Part shown: one piece after another, positions 54,901-64,000 of the stretch | Layout of the letters: every line of letters begins with the position of its first letter | Position numbering within the stretch: position 1 is the stretch's first letter | Origin: Humulus lupulus | Lineage: Eukaryota; Streptophyta; Magnoliopsida; Rosales; Cannabaceae | Direction: 5' to 3' | Assembly: GCF_963169125.1 (NCBI RefSeq) | Contig: NC_084793.1 | Coordinates: 219,940,652-220,004,651 of the forward strand | Length of the DNA stretch: 64,000 nt | The notes under the pieces: model-generated | What the model saw: the letters and a program-made list of their open reading frames with translations, nothing else | Told to the model about the DNA's origin: nothing | Databases searched by the model: none | Made by a program: the position numbers and the translations under genes

Positions 54901-57672
54901 TGGAGGTTACCTCTGAGATGAAGCTGTCTTTTTCAGCAGCCATTGCAGACAGGAATGGACACACGAAGAAGAGAAGAAGAAAGGAAAAAAAATATTTTGA
55001 AACCCGAGGAAAGTTACGGCTATGAGACCATGTGAGTATTCGAATATTTGTCTTATTTTATTATCTCCAATGAGGGAATATATATACAGCCTAGAAGGAA
55101 AAAATAAATCTAAACAAATAAATATACAATCAGCTAATTCTACGAAAAACAAAATTATAATCCCCTATTTCTAAAAAGAAAATATATACATGATATTTGG
55201 TATTAACACCAAATTGATCCCTATATACAGCTGTAATCAATTTCCTGATTTAGGAAATAAATCCACACCACTTATTGAGAACATAATAATAATACTAACT
55301 AAAGAAGTCTTGCAAACGCATTGTAGAATGAATCCAAACATACAAGGATGCATGTTACACCAAATCAACAAAGATGTTTGCATGTAAAGAACGATGCTCA
55401 CGGGTAAAGAAAGAACACATGTAACTTCACACACAACTGAGATTCAAAACACATAGAGTAATTCTACTAATGCTCAACACCATGTAATAAAAGTAGAGAA
55501 GAATTTTACAGCAGCTCACAAACCTGAAGAGCACGTATGAAAGGTAAGAAAGAACAAGAAGGTAGGAACATTTCAAATGCCCTTAACAAAGGCAAGAATA
55601 AGTGTTGTTCACAAAGAACTGCAACCATCTTAGAGAGAGAAACATGTCCTTCGTCAGTGTCATGAAGTTCTATGTTTCTTTCCTCTTCAACCATGAAACC
55701 TCGGGCAGGAAATGCTTTTACACCCAAGGGACTAGTTGAAATATCAGCAGAAGCTGACGTATCTCTTGGCATGGACCCCATAATGCACCTACGTTTTGGA
55801 TTACGACGGTTGTAATGAATTGTAAGCACTCTGCCTTCTGTTGGAAGAGAATTAGTAGCTTCAACTGCCGCTGCAACATTATCCGCAATTTGGGAAGCTA
55901 TATCGTTTACCTTAATGGAAGATGTTTCCCTATAATAATACATATAGAGTGAGTTCTAAACTTTCAACTTCACAAAACATAAATAAAAAATTATACAGTT
56001 GTAGAGGAGACAGATGTCTTAAGGAGAAATCGTGATAATTCATAACATTCAAACAATTATGAAGTTGCTCAAGTAAAAATTGTCATATTTAGGAAAAAAA
56101 AATAAAAAAAAGAAATCATTTGCAAATGCAATCAAGAAATGTATTGGTATCGATTAAAACCTTGCTGCAGTAATTTCCAGCCACACTGTCAAGCAGGACA
56201 AGGGAGACACATCTGAAAAGCATGATGCAATCATTGCCAAAATTGACCAGGACAAGTCCTTTGCTTTTTTCAAGAGGGTTTCCCCAGGATTTTTCTGCCT
56301 CTCACATTCTGCTAAAATTCTAAACAATTCAACAGGGTAACAAATTTGTTCATCTGCAAAGAAAGTTTCAGTCCTTCTCTCTGTATTATCTGCATAAGAT
56401 GTGCTAGCTTTTCTTCTTGACTGCATCCCCTTCAAAACTGTTAAAATGTGAATTCTAAGACGTGGATCACTAAACTCCTTTGATGCCTGAAAAATAGAAA
56501 CATAAGAGGATAATTAATAAAGATTTAATAACACAGTTCTTACATTGTTCTAATAATAATCCTCTAACGTGCAATAAAATCTGAACATGGCTTACCACAT
56601 TGATTACTGCATCAAAAGGATATCCACCAGTCTGAGCTTCAGACAAAAATCCAACCTAAAAGAAGAGAATGACATGATAAGATCTCAAGGTGATAATTCA
56701 ATATAATATTAGAAAATGCATGCACCACCATCGAGATGTACCCAATCATTGTCTCTTGCTAGTACAGCAAGGTACTTTGTGCTCAAGGGAAGTTGATGCA
56801 TCTGACAGAAAACTGTAACTAAATTCCAGTGCTGGCTGACAGTTTTTTGTTGAGATCTCAACTCAATTCCATCTCCATTGCCACTCAAAAGCCAAGATCC
56901 ACATGTCTTTCCCTCCACCATCAAAGGGAGACTAACCTTTTCTAAATGATGCAGAACATGAATGAGAGCTCGTGAAGATTGTTTGCCATCAACTAAACTC
57001 GGAGTTTTTTTTGGCTTAGTTACACTTTCCTGGTGCAAATAATCATCTGCCAGAGCACGAGCAAGAGACTCAACCATATCACCTTCTCGGGAAACAGAAT
57101 TAGGTGAAACTTTCCTTTGATTATAATTACTTCCATCAGACTTGTAGTAAGATGATATCCGTCTTAAAGCTGCGATATCCATACGAAGCATGCTTGCAGA
57201 TAAACCACAGAGCTCTAGAAGAAAAGAACATGAAGCCACCAAGATGGAATCCTCAAAATGCATAATAGCAAGTGGCATAACCTGTAAATTCAAGGGCCAA
57301 AAGAAATTCTCAAAATAGATTTAGTAATACAAGGGATCATACATATTATACATGTAATTTTCTTTTTCATTTAACGCCTCTCATATCAGGGATTCATAAT
57401 AAATAAATCAAACAATACAAAATATCAAAATGAAAAGCATTTCCATCCTTACAGATGAAAGGAGAGAGATTTCAGTTTCTGTTAGAGGTGCAAGAAGTCT
57501 TTGCAAATCTGATTGGATATTTGTTTGTCCTTGTGTCAAATCACCAGATTGCCCTTCTGCTTTTAAATTTTGAATTCTAACAGAAAGAAGACGGTTAAAA
57601 GAAGATAAAGCTCGGCCTCGATGCAAGTGGTGCTCAAGCCCAAGTCCAGTTTCCTGAAGTCCATGTAAACAA
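45209..57672 (-). CDS. Spatacsin (SPG11) homologue, C-terminal 13 exons
   Basis: Thirteen minus-strand exons join with consistent phases to about 1,501 codons and a stop at 45209-45211: 57672-57453, 57281-56742, 56655-56596, 56486-56161, 55929-55524, 50761-50294, 50194-50078, 49680-49559, 49475-48743, 48559-48305, 48016-47834, 46618-46286, 45952-45209. The last six exons carry the Spatacsin C-terminal domain (QSRFQEALIVAEAYGLNQPS, SEWALVLWNQM, FRCLLRRTRD, and the terminus GHGGAYLPLM). Human spatacsin works with spastizin and AP-5 in lysosome reformation; the plant role is little known. Plant homologues are around 3,000 residues, so the 5' half lies upstream of 64000. No stop interrupts the exons, so the gene looks functional despite the intron insertions. 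Confidence 0.9.
46286..46618 (-). CDS. Spatacsin homologue exon
   Basis: Acceptor ATTTGCAG|GTTGAGC, donor GCGATG|GTTTG; 111 codons. Reads VELLILSHHFYKSSACLDGV .. GDFSCLARLITGVGNFHALN .. NPNDVDAFAM. Confidence 0.9.
47270..47600. repeat. Interspersed repeat copy R1 in a spatacsin intron
   Basis: It shares an ordered series of words with 51157-51476: ACAGCAAGAAAAAT, TATTGATA(C/T)CCAGG, GAGAGCCTGG..CTCTCCC, GGTTACAA, CACATAACTAC and GGTCTATCATAC. Boundaries are unclear here. Intron sequence at 46740-47230 is also atypically long and may be part of the same or another insertion. Confidence 0.7.
47834..48016 (-). CDS. Spatacsin homologue exon (61 codons)
   Basis: Acceptor TTTTGTAG|GGCTTAC, donor TGTGAG|GTATAA. 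Reads GLLAAHRGGYMDSQKEEGPA .. LLWRFSDFLKWAELCPSEPE .. ITGQEIPHACE. Confidence 0.88.
48305..48559 (-). CDS. Spatacsin homologue exon
   Basis: Acceptor ATGTCTAG|GTTTTAG, donor TCTAAAG|GTTTC; 85 codons. Reads VLESLATIFIEGRGRGLCKR .. KQPIELLQLLSLKAQESFEE .. AQILAESFLK. Confidence 0.88.
48743..49475 (-). CDS. Spatacsin homologue exon (largest in the middle part)
   Basis: Acceptor TTTGCCAG|AGTATACC, donor GTGCAG|GTTATTG. Reads VYPLNLLREIETKVWLLAVE .. a Ser/Asn-rich loop with a basic KTKRRAKGF patch .. FSRWEERVGTAELERAVLSL .. LDEEIRLVMHSYNIL. Confidence 0.9.
49559..49680 (-). CDS. Spatacsin homologue exon
   Basis: Acceptor TTCCAG|GCGGGG, donor AGCCC|GTAAG (phase 2). Reads AGLFFLKHAEAVEKDLPARE then LHELLLLSLQWLSGMMTLCS. 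Confidence 0.88.
50078..50194 (-). CDS. Spatacsin homologue exon (39 codons)
   Basis: Acceptor TCATAG|GCTGAATC, donor TTACAA|GTAAGC. Reads AESMVAEWKEFLWDVPEERV then ALWGHCQTLFIRYSFPALQ. Confidence 0.88.
50294..50761 (-). CDS. Spatacsin homologue exon
   Basis: Acceptor TTCTTCAG|GCATTTTC, donor ACTCAG|GTACTAC; 156 codons. Reads AFSQMRLSEASAHLGSFSAR .. LTCPSPYEKRCLLKLLAATD .. ARNWAKQLEASGGHWKSV. Confidence 0.9.
51157..51476. mobile_element. Interspersed repeat copy R2 (320 bp, LTR-like)
   Basis: It starts TGTTAGAAAACAGC and ends CATACCACAACA (TGTT/AACA tips). The flanks CAAAT (51152-51156) and CAAAA (51477-51481) are a possible 4-of-5 target duplication. It contains no gene. The size and tips fit a small solo LTR or a terminal-repeat-in-miniature element. 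It lies 65 bp from the copia insertion. Confidence 0.65.
51784..53247 (-). pseudogene. copia reverse transcriptase and RNase H
   Basis: RT: PVGCKWVFTIKHKADGSIER, APVAKLNTIRVLFSLAANRD, LDVKNAFLNGDLEEEVYMD, and YVDDI intact at about 52665. RNase H: DRGRYQRLVGRLIYLSHTR, FCDSQAGINIAKNPVHHDRT, KHIEIDRQFI, then a stop at 51784. Frameshifts lie near 53050, 52750 and 52400. Confidence 0.85.
53253..54134 (-). pseudogene. copia integrase C-terminal region
   Basis: A 293-codon frame starts within the gag junction. It reads ILTVAYLINRMPSKVL, FGCTVFVHLYSQHRSKLDPK then CILIGYSSHQKGYKCY. The linker shows two small internal duplications (PSQVIENQ twice; IIPGTHT/IIPGTQT). No DDE residues remain. Confidence 0.85.
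54122..54781 (-). pseudogene. copia gag (deleted at the zinc knuckle)
   Basis: Reads YIGGKGKEEYLTGEISAPKQ .. SWLISSMNNDIGENFLLYAT .. FLHGLNKNLNAVRIRIM .. and the start of the knuckle WCGHCRKPG at about 54125. An in-frame stop separates 54506 from the rest. Immediately after the knuckle start the sequence becomes integrase C-terminus. Confidence 0.85.
55524..55929 (-). CDS. Spatacsin homologue exon
   Basis: Acceptor TTATAG|GGAAAC, donor CTTCAG|GTTTGTG. Reads ETSSIKVNDIASQIADNV .. HYNRRNPKRR .. KMVAVLCEQHLFLPLLRAFE .. FIRALQ. It is followed by the 4,762-bp intron that contains the copia element. Confidence 0.88.
56161..56486 (-). CDS. Spatacsin homologue exon
   Basis: Acceptor TTTTCAG|GCATC, donor GCAAG|GTTTTAA (phase 2). 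Reads ASKEFSDPRLRIHILTVLKG .. DLSWSILAMIASCFSDVSP .. CLTVWLEITAAR. Confidence 0.88.
56596..56655 (-). CDS. Spatacsin homologue micro-exon (20 codons)
   Basis: Acceptor CTTTTAG|GTTGG, donor AATGTG|GTAAG. It encodes VGFLSEAQTGGYPFDAVINV, in phase with both neighbours; too short for ORF finding. Confidence 0.9.
56742..57281 (-). CDS. Spatacsin homologue exon
   Basis: Acceptor TTTACAG|GTTATG, donor GATTGG|GTACATC; phase 0 at both ends, 180 codons. Reads VMPLAIMHFEDSILVASC .. RALIHVLHHLEKVSLPLM .. YLAVLARDNDW. Confidence 0.88.
57453..57672 (-). CDS. Spatacsin homologue, first exon in window
   Basis: It encodes CLHGLQETGLGLEHHLHRGR and ends LTETEISLLSS|GTAAGG. The acceptor is GATCTTAG (57673-57680); a nearer CAG is possible but would remove conserved residues. 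The upstream exon is outside the window, beyond the LINE. Confidence 0.75.
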
Positions 57673-58261
57673 CTAAGATCAGAAACAGCTTTTAAGTCAA
57701 ATAAAAGAATCAAAGATCATATGTAAGTAAATAGTGAACATCCTAAATGCATGGCTAAATGAAATAATAATATTTGTATATTTTTTAAAGAAATACCATC
57801 ATCCTATCTCTACCAAAAACAGATTCTCTGAGCATATATATGATTACCTATTTTTTTCTTTTGGGTAAAAACCAATAGCAAACTAGTAACAGGGTAGACA
57901 TGGGAATGCAGTTTATATCATAAGTCTCAACAAAAGAAAAATGGACAAATAAAGTTAGTGGGCAACCACTGAGGAAAGAAATGTACACGCACAAATGCAA
58001 TAGTATGGAAAAAAGTTTAGCAAAATAAACAAAAAAGAAAACTGCCTATACGGTTATATCATTCATTTATCCATGTACCCATATCCTACCGTTCTCCATC
58101 ATGAAGTAGCAAAATCCTTTTTTTTTTGAAAAAAGAGACAGGTCATAAAAAAGACTGACCCCCTCCCAATAAAATTGAGAGTACTCACTTATGGCGGAGG
58201 AATACTGTGGTTACAAACTAGAAAAAAAACAAAACCCCACAACAAGCTCCAAACCCAAAAG

Positions 58262-58729
58262 TTAAATCCAGAAATTGCCCCAATCTCTAATAAGATCATA
58301 GAAGGCAACCCCCGCAAAACACTTGTTTCTATTCACCCAAGTAGCCACCCAAAATTTTATCTTATCCCAAATAGTCTCTGCTGAATTAAAAATATCTTCG
58401 AAAATTCTGTTATTTCTTTTTAGCCACAAGGCCCAAAAAGTGGCTAACAAGGTAGTTTGCCATAGACGAGAAACCCGCTTGCCACCCCCTAACCGAGTCA
58501 AAAACAATTGAGAACAGTTAGAGGGCATACACCAAAAAATACCAAACTCAGCTAAGACTTTTCCCCACACCTCTCTAGAAAAATAACACTCCATGAATAA
58601 ATAGCTAGTAGATTCCCCTGCCTGCTTACAGCAAACGCACCAACCAGGGGATAAACAATGGTAGGGTCTTCTTCTTTGCAAGTTGTCATAAACATTTAGT
58701 CTATTATTGAAGACTAACCAACTGAACAT
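58262..58729 (-). pseudogene. LINE ORF2, zf-RVT C-terminal domain
   Basis: Reads FSWLVFNNRLNVYDNLQRRR, CVCCKQAGESTSYLFMECYF (zinc-binding Cys/His), REVWGKVLAEFG, TFWALWLKRNNRIFED, typical of the domain after plant L1 RTs. The segment 58730-59385 links it to the RT with stops. Confidence 0.85.
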
Positions 58730-59385
58730 TTAACTTTCGAAGAAGAAACACTTTTCCACAAAGACTTTGCCCACTCCTCTACTGAACCCAAATGAGCATA
58801 ACTTAACCTCCAAAAAGCCGACCTGCAAGAGAAGATTTCATTAACGTCAGGGGTCCACGCGCTCCTATCTTCTAAAATTGCTGGCAAAACCACGCTCTCT
58901 AACAATTGTAATAACTGAGTGAGACTGATAACCTCCCTATCAAACAGATTCCTTCTAAAACGCAAATCCCACCCCGGGGTTTCCAAACCCGCCTCACCTC
59001 CAGAAACCACCATATCCTTAATCAAACAATTACTGGACATTGAAATCAAAATAAGTCTGGGAATTGAAGCTTTAAAGGAGCATCGTTAATCCAAATATCT
59101 TCCCAGAATCGAATTCGGTCCCCCTTCCCCGCCTTGAAACTTACCAAATGAAGATACTCCTCATAAAGAGAAGAAATATTTTTCCACAGACCACGAACAG
59201 ACAACCTCCCCCTCTACCAGTGTCCCAAAAACCTCCATCCCCCCATACCTACTCATCACCACTCTATGCCACAAAGTGTTCTTTTCCAACGGAAATCGCC
59301 ACAGCCATTTCATGAGCAAAGCCTTATTTCTCGAGTCCAGATTGCCAATACCAAGACCCCCGTGATCTCGAGATTTACAAACTTC

Positions 59386-61172
59386 TTACCAAGAGACAAG
59401 ATGATCGGACTTAGAATGATCCGCACCTTCCCAAAGAAAATCTCGCATCAACTTTTCCAAAACTTCTGTCACACCTTTAGGAATACGAAAAAGCGACATA
59501 TAATACACCAAAATAGAAGAAAGAATCGATTGAATAAGTGTCAATCTACCACCCCTAGATAGGAAAGCACACTTCCACCCATCCAAACGCTTCGCACAGC
59601 TCGAAACCACGGGCTCCCAAAAACCTTTGTTGCGAGGGGAGGCCCCCAGAGGTAAACCCAAATACTTCATAGGCCACTGACCCACCTCACACCCAATCTC
59701 CCTGGCACGAAGCTCCACTATATCCTCCTCCAAGTTAATCCCTAACAACTGACATTTCTGCAAATTAATAAAAAGTCCAGAAACAACACTAAAGGCTTTC
59801 AGAATATCCAAAAGCACTGACAAAGACTCATTATCGCCCACAAAAAAGATCGTATCGTCTGCGAACTGAAGATGGCTGACTTCCACAAGATCTTTTCCTA
59901 TTTTGAAACCTCTTAACACCGAAACGCTCTTGGCCTTATCCACCATCCTACCCAAAACATCAACAACCAAGGTAAACAAGAAAAGTGACAGGGAGTCCCC
60001 TTGGCGAAGACCTCTATAACCCTTAAATTTCCCCCTAGGTCTCCCATTTAAAAACACAGAGAATGATGTAGAAGACAAACATCCCAGCATCCACTTCCTC
60101 CAAACTTCACCAAAACCTTTCTTATCCAGAACAAAGCCCAGAAAATCCCAATCTACACAATCGTAAGCTTTAGCAAAATCAATTTTAAACACCCAACCCT
60201 TCTTACCTTTACTCCGATACTCCTCCACTGCCTCATTAGCCACCAACACTGTATCCAAAATCTGCCACCCTCCACAAAAGCTTCTTGTGTGTCTGCTATT
60301 GTATCAGAAATAACTCCTCTAAGACGACCGACTAGCAACTTTGAAATAATTTTATACAGACTAGTTACCAAACTAATAGGCCTAAAATCCCGCACCCGAC
60401 AACTATCCAACTTCTTCGGGATTAGGCATATGTATGTTTCATTAGTCCTCCAATGAACAACCCCATCCTTAAAGAAACCATCGAACACTATTTGAAAATC
60501 ATTCTTAATTGTATCCCAATTATCCTGGTAGAAAGCCATAGAGAAACCATTGAATACTGCTTGAAGATCATTCTTAACTGTATCCCAATTATCCTAGTAG
60601 AAAGCCATAGAGAAACTATCCGGACCCGGAGCCTTAGACCCATCACAGTCAAAAACTGAACGACGAATTTCCTCTTCCGTGAAAGGCCTCTCAATGAGAG
60701 AGGCCAAAAAAGAGGGAATAGGTTCCCAAGATATACCTTCCACACCAATCCACCTCATGTGGACCGAAGAATACAGCGAAGAGTAAAAACCAACAATTGC
60801 CTTTTCAATATCGACATCTTTATCAAGGATAGTTCCATCCTCTTGCTCAATTCTAGAAATGAAATTCCTAGCTTTACGAGCGCTAAGGATACTATGAAAG
60901 AGCTTGGAATTACAATCTCCTTGTTTAGCCCATTGACATTTCGACTTAAACCAAACTCCTCTCTCCTCTTCAAAAACAACTTGCTGCCATTCTTTCTTAT
61001 TCTTCCCTCGCTCCAAAAGAAGTTTATAATTCCACTGTCCACATTTCTCTAATCTATCCAACTCGAACATCCTTCTTTCCAAGGAATGTTTAAGCAAAGT
61101 TCTTGCACCAAAAACCTCCCGACTCCACCCCTTAACTGTCTTTAACCAAAGAAAGTTTTTCCATGAAACCAT
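59386..61172 (-). pseudogene. LINE ORF2, reverse transcriptase
   Basis: Reads SKCQWAKQGDCNSKLFHSIL, GSKAPGPDSF, CLIPKK..RDFRPISLV, VFKIDFAKAYDCVDWDFL, YRGLRQGDSLSLFLF, QFADDTIFFV (catalytic ADD intact) and MKYLGLPLGA. A 69-bp tandem duplication (60474-60611), a stop in one copy and a frameshift near 60250 break it. Confidence 0.9.
60474..60611 (-). repeat. 69-bp in-frame tandem duplication in the LINE RT
   Basis: Copy 60474-60542 and copy 60543-60611 align end to end with about eight differences. Each encodes a 23-residue unit containing SMAFY.DNWDT. The copy read first on the minus strand has TAG where the other has CAG. Confidence 0.92.
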
Positions 61173-61983
61173 ACCCCGGCCACCCCATCAACTTAGACGA
61201 ATTCCACAACTTCTGACAAAGGACCTGGAAATCTTTATGCTCAAGCCAGGAATTATCAAATCTGAACGGACTGGGACCCCACGAAGGAGGATTAGAATCC
61301 AACACAATAGGGCAATGATCTGAAACAATACGAACCATCACTTCCTGACGAAAGAAAGGATAAAACTCTGTCCATAAGGGCGAAAATAAAAATCTATCTA
61401 GCCTACTGCAAATTGGCCTCTGTCTGAAATTAGACCACATGAAACGACCATTATGGAGCTTAGGATCCACCAAACTCATCTTTCTGATCAGCGCATCAAA
61501 TTTCTTCATACTTCTAGTATTAGACACGCTGTTTAGTTTCTCATCTCCTCTCCTTACCACATTAAAATCTCCCTCAGACACCAATGACTACCACAAATGA
61601 CATGTAAACCAGCTAACTCATCCCAAAAACTATCCAGTTTACCATAAACTACAGGACCGTAAACACCCAAGAACCACCAAGGATTCTTGCCTTCAGCTTC
61701 AATACGAACAGAAACGGTGAACTCCCCTACCAAAGAATCTGTAACAGTGACACTACGAGTATCCTAAACCACTAAAGTCCAGCCTGATCTTCCTATTGCC
61801 TGCTGAAAAATCCAAGCTTTAAATCTGGATCTCCAAATACTCCTTACAAAACTCCTATCAACTTTAACATTTTTCACCTCTTGAAGCACAATTAGGTCTG
61901 GATTGACCTTACAAATAGTTTCTTTAATCGCCATCCGCTTCTCTTTATTGCCACTACCCCACATTCCAGGATAAAATCTTCAT
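61132..61983 (-). pseudogene. LINE ORF2, endonuclease domain
   Basis: It opens MKILSWNVG, then a frame break, and continues IVLQEVK (catalytic Glu), GDFNVV (Asp/Asn) and SDHCPI (His), the apurinic-type endonuclease motifs in order. Stops near 61765 and 61585 interrupt it. The enzyme nicks target DNA to prime reverse transcription. Confidence 0.85.
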
Positions 61984-61994
61984 GAGAATTTTCG

Positions 61995-63958
61995 TCACCC
62001 AATCTCTCTCCTATTCTCATAATTAACATTAAACTCAAGTTTCTTAAGTTCACAAACACTCTTTTTAGACAAAGAAGAAGAGCTTCCATTCTCTTCCTCC
62101 CCTTGATTACTAGTGAGTAATGAAATTCCCATCGATTCCATCACTGAAACTAGCCTTGAATAATCATGTGGGCTATCCACCTCTTCCACAAGCTTTTCCT
62201 TTGAACCCACGTCCTCTTTCTCAATTCCAGGAACCTGGTTAACCTTAAATCCTTCCTCTTCATCTCCTTCACACCGCAACCTTCTAGCTTGGACTATGAT
62301 ATCTTCAATATCCTCCCTATCAGCTTCAGAGTCCAAGTCTATATCCTCCTCTAAATTGCACGTTTCCGAAAGACCATCTTCCACAAGATAGATGAACTCA
62401 TCCTCTTCCAAATCTTGTCTTGTAGACATCGTTCTCTCTTCTTGTTCTTCTAAAAGAAAATTACTCTCTGGAACTGAAACTTTTGGCTTGCAATGATACA
62501 CTTTCAGACTTTTAGTCGAAAACTCAAGGCTCGACTCTTCCTTTTCTGATTTGTGTAGAGAAACCACCTGACGTCTAGGAGCCTTTTCTGTTTGGTCTGT
62601 CCAAAGAAGGACGCTACCCTTGCCAAAAGCCTCACAATGCTTGGGGCATCTAATCCTTCGAATAGGCCTAGTCAAATTAGTGTTGACTTTAAAAAACTTC
62701 AAGGGTCGGCAGCCCATTTCTAAATCCTTCAAAATTGGATTGAAGAGAGCCCTAATATAGAATAAGTCTATCTTTAAAGAAACAGCTCTGTTTTCCAAAG
62801 TCAAGGCCCAGCCCAAACTTCCAATAGAAAAAGCAATTTGATACTTCAGCTTTGGGCACGTGGCCTTTTTAAAATAAGGAAGACAATTGCATGTGCCCTC
62901 CTTTTTCCTTTCTGCAATAGATAAGTCTGAAAACAGCCTCTTAAAAATAGTCTTTAAAGAGGAGCAAAAATTACGTGTAACAATCCCTCTTGATCCGCGA
63001 CAGGCACCCTGAATATCCAGACCCAAATTAATGCCCCCGTACGACTGGAAAACGCCTTTGTTGACCTCCGGCGACAAATCAACCGTTGCAACACCTGTGG
63101 CCAAATCAACATCACCTGAAATTTTCTCGTTCTGATCCTCCCTTGGCGGCTCCATCACCTTTGAATCATCCTTCGGACCCTGGGTACTTTTCTGACCCAA
63201 ACCTTCCTACCACCTTTACTTGAAAATTCAGACGACTCTCTCAGCTTTCCCAACTTGAACAGTCTTTAAGAGATAAAAGTACCCTCATATGGCAAGGTGA
63301 TGATTTCAGGAATGAAGCCTTTCGGCTGTCCCAACACCTTCAAACGAGCGACAGACACATCTTCCAACTCTAAAGTACGTTTATCCAAATCCATCAAACC
63401 ACCGCACAAGTCTCCTATCACCATAAAATCATGCATATTCCATATGTTCAATGGTATTCCATCCACTCCAATCCAGTTTTGTGAGCATAAAAACTTCTTC
63501 TCGTACAATTGAGATCTCCAAGTCCAAGAAGAAACAGAGACCTTAAAGTTATTCGAAAATTTTATCTCCCCTTTAGAGATCAAATTCTGTTGCAAGGAGG
63601 CAGAGGGACACCAAAGAATGGCTCTATCATCAGACATAAAAGACGATTCAACTTGCCTTTGGATATTTCTTAGAACAAACTCCCAGGCAGTCGGACTTCC
63701 AGATTGAATCAACATCACAGCATAACCTTTCCTATTTGACAAAACATGAGTAGTAGGATTCTTTAGGTTGTCCATGCAAACATCCGCACCCTTCGCTGAC
63801 ACCACTTCCGCCCAAGATTGCTTAGAGACCCTTGGATCTAGACATATTTTCCTCCTTGACTCCTTTTTCTGTCTTCCAACCACCCCAATGAGGCACTTAT
63901 TCATCTCCATCCAGCTTGACTCCCATCCTTCATCAGGTATGATAACGTTTCTGATCAC
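61995..63958 (-). pseudogene. LINE ORF1 (RNA-binding, DUF4283-like)
   Basis: The first part (63958-63266) shows SWTWRSQLYEKKFLCSQNWI then GVDGIPLNIWNMHDFMVIGD, LCGGLMDLDK, the signature of the ORF1 protein of plant L1 elements. A stop near 63266 splits it from the second part (63200-61995), which is acidic and low-complexity and ends 11 bases before the ORF2 ATG. It may coat element RNA. Dead in this copy. Confidence 0.8.
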
Positions 63959-64000
63959 CCTATTTCTTAACGTGGAAACTTTGAGAAAAATGCCTCTAAT

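Larger units (their letters stand above)
51537..55272 (-). mobile_element. Internally deleted Ty1/copia element in a spatacsin intron
   Basis: Element 51542-55267 (3,726 bp) carries the perfect CCACT duplication (51537-51541 and 55268-55272). In minus orientation the 5' LTR is 55031-55267 (237 bp) and the 3' LTR 51542-51776 (235 bp). They differ at about 12 sites plus one 2-bp indel (~5%, by eye). A primer-site-like TGGTCTCATAGC follows the 5' LTR, and the polypurine tract (complement of 51777-51790) precedes the 3' LTR. Gag is joined directly to the integrase C-terminus, so protease and the integrase core are missing. The element lies in the same direction as the host gene. Confidence 0.95.
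58118..64000 (-). mobile_element. LINE (plant L1-type) in an upstream spatacsin intron, 5' end outside the window
   Basis: Minus strand: ORF1 (63958-61995), ORF2 start ATG at 61983 with endonuclease, RT and zf-RVT, a short 3' UTR, and a 3' tail seen as T10 on the plus strand (58118-58127). Both ORFs are broken. Because the 5' end is beyond 64000, target duplications cannot be checked. It lies between spatacsin exon 57672 and the next upstream exon, in the gene's orientation. Confidence 0.92.

Noticed and set aside
60453..60748. Repetitive ORFs on both strands
   Set aside because: Alternative frames of the 69-bp duplication in the LINE; the RT frame explains the sequence.
1..64000. tRNA, rRNA or snoRNA genes
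   Set aside because: Scanned for cloverleaf A/B boxes and rRNA-like blocks by eye; none convincing.

Overview
This is nuclear DNA of a transposon-rich flowering plant, most likely a eudicot. The evidence is multi-exon genes with GT..AG introns, AT-rich spacers, and plant lineages of Ty3 and Ty1 elements plus a plant-type LINE. The species cannot be fixed from the window; a Rosales-type genome such as Cannabaceae would fit, but that is a weak inference. No rRNA, tRNA, CRISPR array or bacterial gene was seen.

Region 1-21.3 kb is old, layered transposon debris. It starts with the 3' end of a retroelement and a long module-repeat region (1-3.3 kb). A 2.2 kb solo LTR with a near-perfect target duplication follows (3319-5562), then a 60-bp tandem array (5.63-5.94 kb), an unrecognised minus-strand ORF, a 737-bp MITE (6923-7659) and a decayed plant-transposon-protein gene (8.06-9.0 kb). 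A Tekay/Del-type Ty3 chromovirus (10486-17768) comes next; its 3' LTR breaks off inside a CT/TA microsatellite and abuts a minus-strand Ty1/copia fragment (17.79-20.74 kb).

Region 21.3-33.0 kb is a complete 11,620-bp Tat-lineage Ty3 element with 622-bp LTRs and a perfect CCTAT target duplication. The sense strand holds gag, protease, RT, two RNase H domains and integrase, all damaged; the RT has YVDN where YVDD is expected. Between pol and the 3' LTR lies an antisense gene whose last four exons have phase-consistent GT..AG introns. It encodes a 'putative gypsy type transposon' domain and a long coiled coil. A decayed relative of that gene, without its element, lies at 35.6-36.3 kb next to a copia LTR.

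Region 36.6-42.5 kb is a Russian doll of solo LTRs. A Tekay-type LTR is split by a 1432-bp solo LTR carrying a 46-bp minisatellite (AGTAC duplication) and by a second 2376-bp Tekay-type solo LTR (AAAAT duplication).

Region 45.2-57.7 kb is the one clear host gene: the last 13 exons, on the minus strand, of a spatacsin (SPG11) homologue. All splice phases agree, giving about 1,501 codons. The gene continues upstream beyond the window. Its introns have absorbed an internally deleted copia element (51542-55267, CCACT duplication) and two copies of a ~320-bp LTR-like repeat. The upstream intron has absorbed a LINE (58.1 kb to the window end) encoding ORF1, endonuclease, RT and zf-RVT domains.
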